Of a stretch of 64,000 nucleotides of DNA, positions 55,420-64,000 are shown piece by piece. Each line of letters opens with the position of its first letter. Position 1 is the stretch's first letter. The stretch lies in assembly GCA_963682175.1 (NCBI GenBank), contig OY821771.1, forward strand, positions 37,096,201-37,160,200, written 5' to 3'. Source of the stretch: Triglochin maritima (taxonomy: Eukaryota; Streptophyta; Magnoliopsida; Alismatales; Juncaginaceae). Made by a program: the position numbers and the translations under genes. Under the pieces are notes generated by a model that saw only the letters and a program-made list of their open reading frames with translations, was not told where the DNA came from and made no database searches.

Positions 55420-56224
55420 TATAAATGGGACCAGATGAAAAATCAATGGAACGACGAAAAAAGAAGATATACGACCTGGAAGTGGCTAAACCAACAAACG
55501 AGACTAGGGTGGGACAAGAACCGAGGGACTATTGCTATGGATGACCATTGGTGAAAGAACAACGCTTCAGTGAAACAATTTAGTTTAAGAAGTTTCTTGT
55601 TCCTTTCTGTTTCCAATCTTTGTCAAATATATAACGTGTTTATGACTATTGCACAAAGGCGTAAATATTTCACAAACTTTAAGTACAGTCCTCTTTTGTT
55701 CGAGGATGAAATGCAATTCATCTTTGACAATGGATTGGTTGGGGGTGATTTAGGGTTTTGCCTTAAGAAAAGAGGCAACAAGTATCGGCTCCACACAAAT
55801 GTAAGTCATTCATCACATGCAAGAAATGTTGAGCAAGCTGATGATGAAGAGGGGGTTGGGGACTTTGGCGATAACATTTTATGATCGATTGTTCCTCCTC
55901 CAACCCAGTCACTCCAAACCAAAAAACCAAACATCCAAAAGACATGCATGCCACCGTCAGTGCAGTACTTGAGTGAAAAGATTACAAATGTTTTTGAAGT
56001 CCTATATGAGAAGAAAGACCTACTTTATGGGGAGATCTAATCCCAGCCAATGCCCCCCAACAAGTTGTAGATATAGGAGAATGCCTTCATTATCCAAGAT
56101 GTGTAAACTGGTTCCCGATAGTGATGATTGGGTGGACTTGACCGAGATTTTCAAATCTGTTACAAAGCGGGAGGTGTTCGGGGCGCTTGGAGATGTTGGA
56201 AATCAAACAAAATGGATTCTGAGG
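55420..56224 (+). pseudogene. Myb/SANT-like ORF of the Harbinger remnant, 5' part
   Basis: WDQMKNQWNDEKRRYTTWKW, then TRLGWDKNRGTIAMDDHW (55430-55550), FTNFKYSPLLFEDEMQFIFD (about 55670-55730) and DWVDLTEIFKSVTKREVFGA near 56127-56186, then GNQTKWILR up to the copia 2 insertion. The K..W......Y..W..L..QT.LGWD pattern is that of plant Myb/SANT-like DNA-binding proteins (Myb_DNA-bind_3). Several stops occur. The last codons continue after copia 2, at 61195. Confidence 0.65.
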
Positions 56225-56454
56225 TATTTGGACATCAAATTAAGCCCAATGAATTGGGCCCATTTTCTGATCCACATTCATCCACACTTGTATTTTATTA
56301 TATTCCCATACTACTCAATTGTAATATTGTAAATCAAACTGATGATATAAATAAATCTACTTCAATCTCTTCAAATCAAGAGATTGAAAAATAATTTTTC
56401 TTTTCAACACTTTCTCTAAAAATAAGTTTTTTTTCAAAGATTTCTATTTTATTA
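56225..56454 (+). repeat. 5' LTR of copia 2
   Basis: 230 bp, beginning TATTTGGACATCAAATTAAG, which looks like a mutated TGTTAGGGCATC start. The partner at 60964-61189 begins TATTAGGGCATC. Confidence 0.85.
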
Positions 56455-56467
56455 TGGTATCAGAGCC
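56455..56467 (+). promoter_or_regulatory. Copia 2 primer-binding site
   Basis: tggtatcagagcc, complementary to the 3' end of initiator tRNA-Met, lies immediately after the 5' LTR and is unchanged. Confidence 0.85.
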
Positions 56468-56829
56468 AACCCAACATTAACAACTCACCACTTGTTTTTC
56501 TTTCCCAACAAACCCACCCCAAAACCCTTCAAAACCCCACCTGGCCCATCTTCCCCTTCTCTCTTCCTATTGGCTCACAACCACACCTCTAGATAACGAT
56601 CTCAACCATTCTAAGAAAACACATCCTCATACGACGACCACCTACAAACTTCAAGAAACACATCATCTCCATGGTTTGATCCTTTTAACCTTAGATCCAA
56701 CAGATCACATCGCGTGCTCCAACCTTTAAAACCAAGAAAATCCAACGAAAACCGTTTTACCCTACATTTCCGCCGCATTTCCCCATTCTTCTCCGACGAA
56801 AACCCTCTCATTTTCGTTCACCCACCACC

Positions 56830-59800
56830 ATGACACCGTCCATCTCCTCCACCTCCACTAACCAAGAAACCTCTCGTGGCCTCCCACCGCTAGACATTCC
56901 CTCCAATCCCTCTTTCTCTGTGCATTTCCGTCTGGATAGCGACAACTACCTCCTTTGGCGCTCCCAGATTGTTCTGTTTGTTTGTAGCCATGATCTGTTC
57001 GGCTACCTTGACGATTCTCTACCGTGTCCCCCTCTTATTCTGACTCCGGTGACATCCAACTAGCCGGCCACAACCTCCACCATCGTTAATCCCGCCTTCA
57101 ACGTTTGGTGGAAACAAGATCAACTACTCCTCGGGTGGCTCCGCTCCACCCTAACCGAGTCGGTCATGTCCCATATAGTGGGATGTGAAACTACAATCGT
57201 TGCCTAAACTAGTCCGGAGCACCTCTTTGCCTCACACTCCAGATGTCACATCCTGCAACTCCGCCCACAACTCCAAACCACCAAGAAAGGTGCCTCCTCC
57301 ATCACATACTACCTTCAGCGGATGGAATCTCTATCTGACAAACTCTTAGTCGTCACCAATCACGTTTCTGATGCCGACCTAGTCTTACATGTCCTCTCCG
57401 GCCTCGGACCTGAATACGACTCCTTCGTCACCTCCATCACTACTCGCCAACATCCTCCATCTATTGAGGATCTCCACAGCATGCTTCTCTGTCAAGAAAC
57501 CCGTCTAGAGAAACACCATACTCAGGATCCAACCATCAACAACACCATCAAGGCGCCATACCCTTCACGTGCCAACTTCAGTCGTCCTAACAACCCTTCC
57601 AATAATCACAACAACTCCCGCTTCTGCCGCAACAACAACATCAACACCTCCTTTGGGAATCGACCCCGTATCTAGTGTCAGATATGTACCAAAATGGGTC
57701 ACTCGGCTCTCCAATGTTATAAATAGTTGGATCCATCTATCCAATCTCCTCCTAACCCCTCTGCTAACATGGCTTCTGCCTGTCGTGAAGTCAGTGATGC
57801 TTGGTACCCCGACTTGGGCGTAACACATCACTTGACAAATGACAGTGGTGGTTTCCATGACTCACAAGAGTATCATGGATCAGATGTAATCGAAACCGCT
57901 AATGGTACATGTTTTCCCATTCATCATACAAAATCTCACTTTTCCTTCTTTCCTTAAACCATTACGCATGCATAATGTCTTTTTGTTCCCACTATTACAC
58001 GTAAACTATTGAGTGTTGCTAAGTTCACTGCTGACAATAATATTTATTTGAGTGCTTTCTGACTTATTGTCTTGTTAAGGATCTATTCTCGGTGCAGGTC
58101 CTCCTCAGCGGGCAACTTGAGCACGGTTTATATCGCCTCCACTTCTCCAGTCTTCCTCCTCGTAAATTGGTGTTTCTGGGAGAACACCCTCTAGTTTCTA
58201 TTTGGCATCAGCGTCTGAGACATCCCTCTACACGAGTGGTTCAAACTATTCTTCATCGTCATGGTTTATCCGTTTCAGCCTCTAAAACTATGCACACTCG
58301 TCATACTTTCCAACAAATAAAGAACATCAAACTAGCTTTTTCAACTAATAATCATACTACACCTCTTTAAATAATTCATGCTAATGTCTAGGGTCCTGCA
58401 CCTACTGTTTCGTCTATTGGAAACCGATTTTATGTCAGATTTTAGATGATTTCTCTCGCTACACTTGGTTTTTTCCTATGTCATGCAAATCTGAATTGTT
58501 TTTCGTCCTTCAACGTTTTAAATTACAAGTTGAAAAATTCTTCTCCTGTAAAATTCAAAGTTTCCAAAGCAATTGGGGAGAAGAATTATGTAGTGTCTCT
58601 CGCTTTCTGTCTAATCATGGCATTAGTCATCGAATAGTTTGTCCTCATACGCATGAACAAAATGGATCGATTAAGCGTAAACATCGTCATATAGTTGATA
58701 CTGGTCTGTCTTTACTTAAAAACTCTAGTGTTCCTCATAGATTTTGGGATGATGCGTTTCTTTCTTCTGTTTTCTGATCAAGAAACTTCTCACTTCAACA
58801 CTTAACAATATCTTTCCTTTTGAAAATTTGTTTCAAAAACCCCCAGAATATTATATTTTAAAAGTTTTTGGTTGCACCTACTTTCCCTATCTTTGACCCT
58901 AAAGGTCCAATAAACTTCAACCTCGATCTACTGCTTGTGTGTTTTTGGGCTACAATGTTAATCACAAAGGGTATAAATGCTATGATTTAGACAACTCTAA
59001 AACATATATTGCTCGACATGTGGTATTTGATGAAAGTTCTTTTCCTTATGCTAAGAACGTGCCATTTGGGGTATCTGGTAATCGTAATAACACCTCTGTT
59101 ATACCTCAGTCATGTGTGTTTGACATAGCATCCCTACAACACATCTCGACAACTATTTCTAACAATTCTGCACCTACACAATCACCACCACCAACTACAC
59201 AATCAATCAATCCCGCATTACCAGTATCCACTTCACCACCAAACAACCCTCTATTTCTCCTACCACTGCTACCACCAGCCAATCCAATTCTCCACCAGTC
59301 TCTCACCCCATGACTACTAGAACAAAAGATCACACCCGCAAACCAAAAGAATTCCCTGGTTTCAAAAAATTTAACACTACCAAATATCCTCCTCCCACTA
59401 CTTTTTCGGACACCACCCCTTCCAATTTTTCTACTGCTGTCAAAGATGCTAAGTGGCAGGCGGCTATGGATGATGAATTTAATGCACTAACTTTTAATAA
59501 GACTTGGACACTTGTCCCTATCTCCTCTGTTAAAAATCTATTTGGCTGTAAATGGGTTTATCGGATAAAACACAATTCAGATGGCTCAATTTAAAATACA
59601 AAGCATGTTTAGTAGCTAAGGGGTTCCATTAGGAGGTTAGGGTTGATTACGATGAATCTTTTAGTCCAGTTGTAAGACCATTAACTATTTGTGTGGTTCT
59701 ATCTCTTGCTATCTCAAAAAATTGGGATATTCGGCAACTCGATGTCAATAATGCCTTTTTGAATGGTGAACTCCAAAAGGAAGTCTATATGACTCAACCT

Positions 59801-60960
59801 CAGGGGTACACTAATTCATCCTACCCAAATCACGTTTTTCGGCTTCGCAAAGGCATCTATGGCCTTAAGCAAGCCCCACGCGCCTGGTTCACCAAAGTAG
59901 TATCTAAGCTTAGTCAACTTGGTTTTAGCCCAGTCTATCTAATACATCTATGTTTGTGTTGAATGTCAGTCACGATATACTAATTCTACTTGTATATGTC
60001 AATGATATCTCATCACTGGCAGTTCTCCACAACTCCTCTCTCAGGTTGTTTCAACCCTTAACTCTACCTTTTCCCTAAACGATTTAGGCTCTATTCATTA
60101 CTTTCTAGAAATAGAAGCACATAAAACAAACTTAGGCATGTTTTTAACCAACAAAAGTATATCTCTGATTTGTTAGTTAAAATTAATGTTCATAATGTTG
60201 CCAAACCTATTGCCACCCATTCTTGTCTTTCTATAAAACTATCACGATACTCTGGTTCACCAATGCATGATGTTTTTCTCTATAGAAGTATTGTCAGTGC
60301 TCTCCAGTATATAACCTTAACCATACCTAACATTGCCTACTCTGTTGACCATGTATGTCAATTTATGAATAATCCCAATGATGATCACTGGTGTCGTCAA
60401 ACGGATCTTACGATAGCTAAAACAAACAATAAATTATGCTTTAAACTTTGCTCGGTCATCTCCCACAACTCTAAGCCACTTGTCTGCATTCTTCGATGCA
60501 GATTGGGTTGGTGACTCGGATGACCGTTGATCGACCTCCTGCTACTATGTCTACCTTGGACAAAATCCGGTTGCCTGAAAATAAAAATAAAAAGCAATCG
60601 TTGCCAAATCAAGCACCGAAGCAGAATACAAAACCCTCTCTCATGCCACAACTGAAGTAATCTGGATTCAACAACTACTCTGGGATCTCCATCTTTGCGG
60701 CACCGCTCATCTAACACTGTGGTGCGATAACATTGGGGCTACATACTTTGCTGCCAACCCCATCTTCCATGCCCTGACAAAACATGTGGAAATTGATTTC
60801 CATTTTGTCCGTGAAAATGTCACCTCCAAGCAACTTCACATACGTTTTATCTCCAACAAAGACCAAACTGCAGATATCTTCACTAAAGCTTTATCTTTGC
60901 CACATTTTAGTCTTCTTTGCTCCAAGCTCATTGTTTGTTCCCTCCATGTTCTCTTCAGGG
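56830..60960 (+). pseudogene. Copia 2 gag-pol, broken
   Basis: Gag from 56830 (FSVHFRLDSDNYLLWRSQIV; WWKQDQLLLGWLRSTL; LHSMLLCQETRLEK), CCHC knuckle CQICTKMGHSALQC near 57677, and protease DAWYPDLGVTHHLTND (57799-57846), where the usual DTG/DSG is DLG. Pre-integrase near 58200 (HQRLRHPSTRVVQTILHRHG), integrase to about 58780 (HTHEQNGSIKRKHRHIVDTG), reverse transcriptase at 59440-60100 ([40 protein letters not shown]; the active site reads YVND rather than YVDD), and RNase H to about 60900. Many stops and shifts make it non-functional. Confidence 0.85.
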
Positions 60961-60963
60961 GGG

Positions 60964-61189
60964 TATTAGGGCATCAAATTAATCCCAATGAATTGGGCCC
61001 ATTTTCTTATCCACATTCATCCACACTTGTAATTTATTATAGTCTCATACTGCTCAATTGTAATATTGTAAATCAAACTGATGATATAAATAAACCCACT
61101 TCAATCTCCTCTAATCAAGAGATTGAAAACCAATTTTCCCTTTCAACACTTTCTGTAAAAATACTTCTTCAGAGATTTCTATTTTATTA
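60964..61189 (+). repeat. 3' LTR of copia 2
   Basis: 226 bp; it shares gaattgggcccattttct and gatgatataaataaa with the 5' LTR, with scattered substitutions indicating some age. Confidence 0.85.
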
Positions 61190-61194
61190 CGAGG

Positions 61195-61240
61195 GAGTTG
61201 CGTAAGCTGAGGAGGTCGAATGTGCAGACGCATTGACTGT
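61195..61240 (+). pseudogene. Myb/SANT-like ORF, 3' end after copia 2
   Basis: With copia 2 and one copy of its duplication removed, the frame ending GNQTKWILR at 56224 runs into [13 protein letters not shown] and then a stop. This supports the insertion boundaries and the reading of the ORF. Confidence 0.55.
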
Positions 61241-61990
61241 TTTTGTCATGACGGGTGGAGATGGTTAATTTGCATTTGACTGTTATTTTATAAGTAATTC
61301 AAGGATAGTTTGTTGTTAATGTTGGTGTAGTGAAGTACTAATGTTCTAACATGTGTTGAGTATTGTTTGATTCATCAATTCAATAAATAAAATGCCATCC
61401 CTGATTAATTCTCGTACTGGAGTGATATATGTTTCATGTTAAGTGTCGACAATGTGGATTATTCTCATGCTCATGTAAATAACATTCTAATTTGACACAT
61501 TCTACTGCAATTACGTTGAATAAATATACATCGAAACACAATTCAAAGGGAAACAAACATTGACAGAGAATACCACAAGTTTACAAAACAATTAACATGC
61601 ACATATCAACCAACAACAAGTTATAATAGTACATAAATAATAGATGATTAATAGTAAACATGTTGAATACATTCTTAGTCTCCTACTCATCAAGAATTCT
61701 TCATTGAAACGTAACGACATTGCTTCAAAAAAAATCAACTTCATACTATGGAGTTCATACAGATACTCTAACTTCATGAGATCATGAATTTATCTCACTC
61801 TCAGCAATAGGGTCATAATCTTGGAGGTAACATGCCACTCATCGTTGGTGCAGGAGCTCATGGGTGATGGTCCGGAGTTTATGTCGATGTCACCGTCGAT
61901 ATGCACTAAAGTATCATCAAAACTCAAGCACATGTCCTGCAAACAATTTGCAATGTTTAGTTTCTCACTACTAACAACAACACACTAGTA
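61241..61990. other. Intergenic; possible exon remnant on the minus strand
   Basis: Mostly AT-rich. On the minus strand, after a potential acceptor (ctgcag) at about 61942-61937, the frame DMCLSFDDTLVHIDGDIDIN, then SGPSPMSSCTNDEWHV, is open to near 61790. The composition looks coding, but I recognise no family. Confidence 0.25.
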
Positions 61991-61998
61991 TGTTAAAC

Positions 61999-62266
61999 TA
62001 GGGCTGAGCATCCGGACCGGACCGGATTTTTATCCGGGGTCCGGACCGGATACTCGAGAACTGAAGACCGGACCGGACCGGACCGAATCGGTCCGGTCAA
62101 AAACCTATTTTTTTTAAATAAAAAACAAAAAAAGACCGGTCCGGACCGGACCAGACCGAAATTTAAAAATTTGCCGGACCGGATGAAATCAGAATTTCCC
62201 GGACCGAACCCAGACCGATCAGTCCGGTCCGGTCACCCGGTCCGACCCGGGTTTTGCACTGCCCTA
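61999..62266. mobile_element. hAT-type MITE rich in CCGGACC repeats
   Basis: 268 bp with the 8-bp target-site duplication tgttaaac (61991-61998 and 62267-62274). Ends TAGGGCTGAGCATCC and, reversed, TAGGGCAGTGCAAAA. Inside, ggaccgga/tccggtcc units recur more than 15 times in both orientations on both sides of an A/T-rich centre, so the element can fold on itself. It has no coding capacity. It resembles the MITE at 41240-41671 in its TAGGG ends and GC-rich arms. Confidence 0.88.
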
Positions 62267-62274
62267 TGTTAAAC

Positions 62275-63180
62275 TATGAGTGTTGTTTTAATAAAAAAAA
62301 TTCCTTTGAAGGTGTTATTTCAATGGATGTGATTTTGAAATAATTAAATTAAATTCCTATCACAAGAACTAAATATGGTGTTGCAATTACTAATTCATAG
62401 TACGACCAAACAATGACAAGAATAAAATGGACAATAACTTAGTATGATTTCATTACTTTTTACAAGATCTTTTTACATCCAAAAGATAAATATGTAGGAA
62501 ATGTAAGATGGACATGGGAAATATTTGTAGAACTACTACGAAGGCTGAAATTCCCAAAAACCCTGTCCCTACTAACCTACTCCATCCACAAAGACGATTC
62601 CTAAACTATTCTACGATCCCTATTCGAGATTGGGAACATATTCCTCGTAGCCTTTGGCAAGGGAAGTTGGTGTGGGATCAGGGTTCGACATAATATGTAG
62701 TGGCTCATTGGAGGGATGCGGGTTCTGGTGGATGACACCCTGGGTTTGCATCTCAGTTATCGTCAAGCAGCCACAGTTAGCGCAGCAAAGCTCCTCAAAG
62801 TCACCATTTTTCTTCTATGAGGTCTTCATCGGGTCTGAGAACTTACAGAGACAAATAAGTTACGTATATGGAATTTTTAACCGCACCTCAAAGACAATAT
62901 TGTTTAACAAAATACATTTGTCAAAAAATATATTGTTTACAGAGATTATGTATACATTAAAAAAAACATTCATTAAAGTATGATTCACGTACGGATCGAG
63001 CATTAATGCACATCTTCCACAAAGCAAAAAAATTATTTGGTTGCATGACATGCTAGCTTTTACATAAAAAGATACACAATTTAATCAATAAATGGACCAT
63101 ACTCCATATCATTATTGCCTTCAAATTAAAACTATCACCCTTCGGTTTATTGAAGATTGTTAAATTATTGAAGTAATAGT
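62275..63180. other. Intergenic; degenerate coding-like stretch on the minus strand
   Basis: Between about 62810 and 62635 the minus strand reads NGDFEELCCANCGCLTITEM, then QTQGVIHQNPHPSNEPLHIM and SLAKGYEEYVPNLE, before a stop. The Cys pairs and ordinary composition suggest an old protein-coding exon, but I cannot name it. The rest is AT-rich with no gene seen. Confidence 0.25.
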
Positions 63181-63709
63181 GACTTCTAATATGAATCCCA
63201 ATATGGATGTAGAAGTCAAGGAATCACCGGTCATAAAAAAAGATCTTGTATGATAAGTTGACAACAAAATTCTATTTTAGGCTTAATCTCAAATACTTGT
63301 ATTGAGTACTATTACTAGTTTTTTATTTTTCAAAATTTTTAGGTATGGACACGGTGGAAACGCCACTAGTTTTCAAAAAAGTTCCACAAACTGATTGGAC
63401 ATCTGAACATCCAGACACCATAACAAAAAGGAAATTCGTTCAAAATAACTTTTTTTTAAAATACCAAAATAAATCTTCTTCAAAAGTATTTTTCACACTA
63501 AACCTAATGTCACCACGTGGTGACACGTGACGGCGACGAGTTTGTTTTTTAGTATATACAGAACTCGACATCACCAGTGTCGAGTTCTGCTTGAGAGAAC
63601 TCGGCACTGGTGATGCCGAGTTTATTTTGGTTTTTATGAACACTTGCCATATTTTCCAAGTTGAACTCGGTTTTAGGGCCGAGTTCTACCAAAGACCACT
63701 CGGCAGTAC
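63181..63709 (-). mobile_element. DNA-transposon subterminal repeat array, right copy (inverted)
   Basis: 63565-63705 carries gaactcgg.a / .gccgagttc repeats in both orientations, and 63340-63560 is the reverse-complement relative of 716-950 (shared ctaaaaaacaa, tgtcaccacgtggtg versus tgtcaacatgtggtgg). It is the same family as the left copy, in opposite orientation. The array is cut by the LTR at 63710. Confidence 0.55.
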
Positions 63710-64000
63710 TGTTGGATCGTGTGGGTCTATGGGTCCACAAACTAATCACGATTAAGCCCTAATTAACTACTTGGTTGATTGATCAAAGAATTGCAGCGGA
63801 AATTAAAAACAAATCAAACACAAGTAGGAAAGCAATGCAAACCACACAAGAAGACACCGGATTTACAGAGGTTCGGCCGCGCCTACGTCCTCTCTTGCAA
63901 GCCCCTCTCGAATCCCCGTTCGAGCTCCTCTTGCGTCTTCACTATGCCTCCCCGTTCCGGGCCGGGAGCAACGCCTTTTACAAGTCTTCAAGCTCGCGAA
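63710..64000 (-). repeat. Start of a copia-type LTR, cut by the window end
   Basis: TGTTGGATCGTGTGGGTC begins an LTR like those at 10526 and 14331 (shared gcagcggaaa, agaggttcg, cctctcttgcaagc, ccccgttccgggccgggag). By comparison it is on the minus strand. It is inserted into the subterminal array. Confidence 0.75.

Larger units (their letters stand above)
56225..61189 (+). mobile_element. Copia 2, full-length but decayed
   Basis: LTRs at 56225-56454 and 60964-61189 with flanking five-mers tgagg (56220-56224) and cgagg (61190-61194), a target-site duplication with one change. The primer site TGGTATCAGAGCC follows the 5' LTR directly, and a purine run (cagggggg) precedes the 3' LTR. Gag, protease, integrase, reverse transcriptase and RNase H follow in copia order with many stops. 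It is closely related to copia 1 but has different LTRs. Confidence 0.88.

Noticed and set aside
41931..61189. Copia 1 and copia 2 as two halves of one element or a simple duplication
   Set aside because: Each has its own LTR pair with different sequence and its own flanks; the coding similarity only shows a related lineage.
1..64000. CRISPR array, bacterial operons, rRNA or tRNA genes
   Set aside because: Nothing of the kind was recognised; regularly spaced repeats here are subterminal or tandem TE repeats, and introns and TE content are those of a plant.

Overview
This window looks like intergenic heterochromatin of a flowering plant, probably a eudicot. The evidence is two plant-defensin genes with the usual intron in the signal peptide, together with Ty1/copia, Ty3/gypsy, CACTA, Mutator-like (MULE), PIF/Harbinger and hAT elements nested in one another. 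Three genes appear structurally intact: the two defensins (23232-23536 and 39938-40249, both +) and a two-exon GRF zinc-finger/membrane-anchor gene carried inside a MULE (37183-37732, -). A long gag-protease frame in a very young gypsy element is also open. Most other coding sequence is decayed transposon.

Layout, left part. 1-2963: TE fragments, including a DNA-transposon subterminal array, a GC-rich frameshifted exon-like piece and a tandem-repeat array. 2964-17999: an old CACTA element on the minus strand. It was hit by a gypsy element (3166-10457, TSD gtagc, LTRs differing at 1 base in 1178) and by a gag-only copia element (10526-15821, TSD gatag). The broken TNP2-like transposase reads through both insertion points. 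18000-20960: a TNPA/transposase_24-like multi-exon remnant and AT-rich repeats. 21006-22180: a copia LTR plus gag fragment.

Middle. 22223-23694 holds defensin copy A. 24104-29216 is a chromovirus-like gypsy remnant (-) with a solo copia LTR inserted (27558-29068, TSD taacc). 29215-30804 is another LTR-like block. 32461-38232 is a 5.8-kb MULE with long TIRs and a 10-bp TSD; it carries a frameshifted mudrA-like transposase and, convergent with it, the GRF gene. 38896-40412 is defensin copy B. A repeat unit flanking B recurs at 40785-41925 and continues past a copia insertion near 48632, so the locus grew by segmental duplication and was then broken up by TEs.

Right part. Copia 1 (41931-48627) contains a 1.5-kb solo LTR. 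A fold-back MULE (49399-51218) contains a second element. Next come an ORF1-only Harbinger element (51492-53559, TSD TAA), a larger Harbinger remnant (transposase 54025-54708, Myb/SANT-like 55420-56224 and 61195-61240) split by copia 2 (56225-61189), and a GC-rich hAT MITE (61999-62266). The window ends in an inverted relative of the left subterminal array and the start of another copia-type LTR at 63710.

The most interesting points are the MULE with a convergent intact GRF gene, the very recent gag-protease-only gypsy element with a twin-hairpin module in both its LTR and its leader, the CGGTCGACCG palindrome clusters in four LTR-like blocks, and the replacement-rich divergence of the two defensins. 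All family calls come from reading motifs; no database search was possible.
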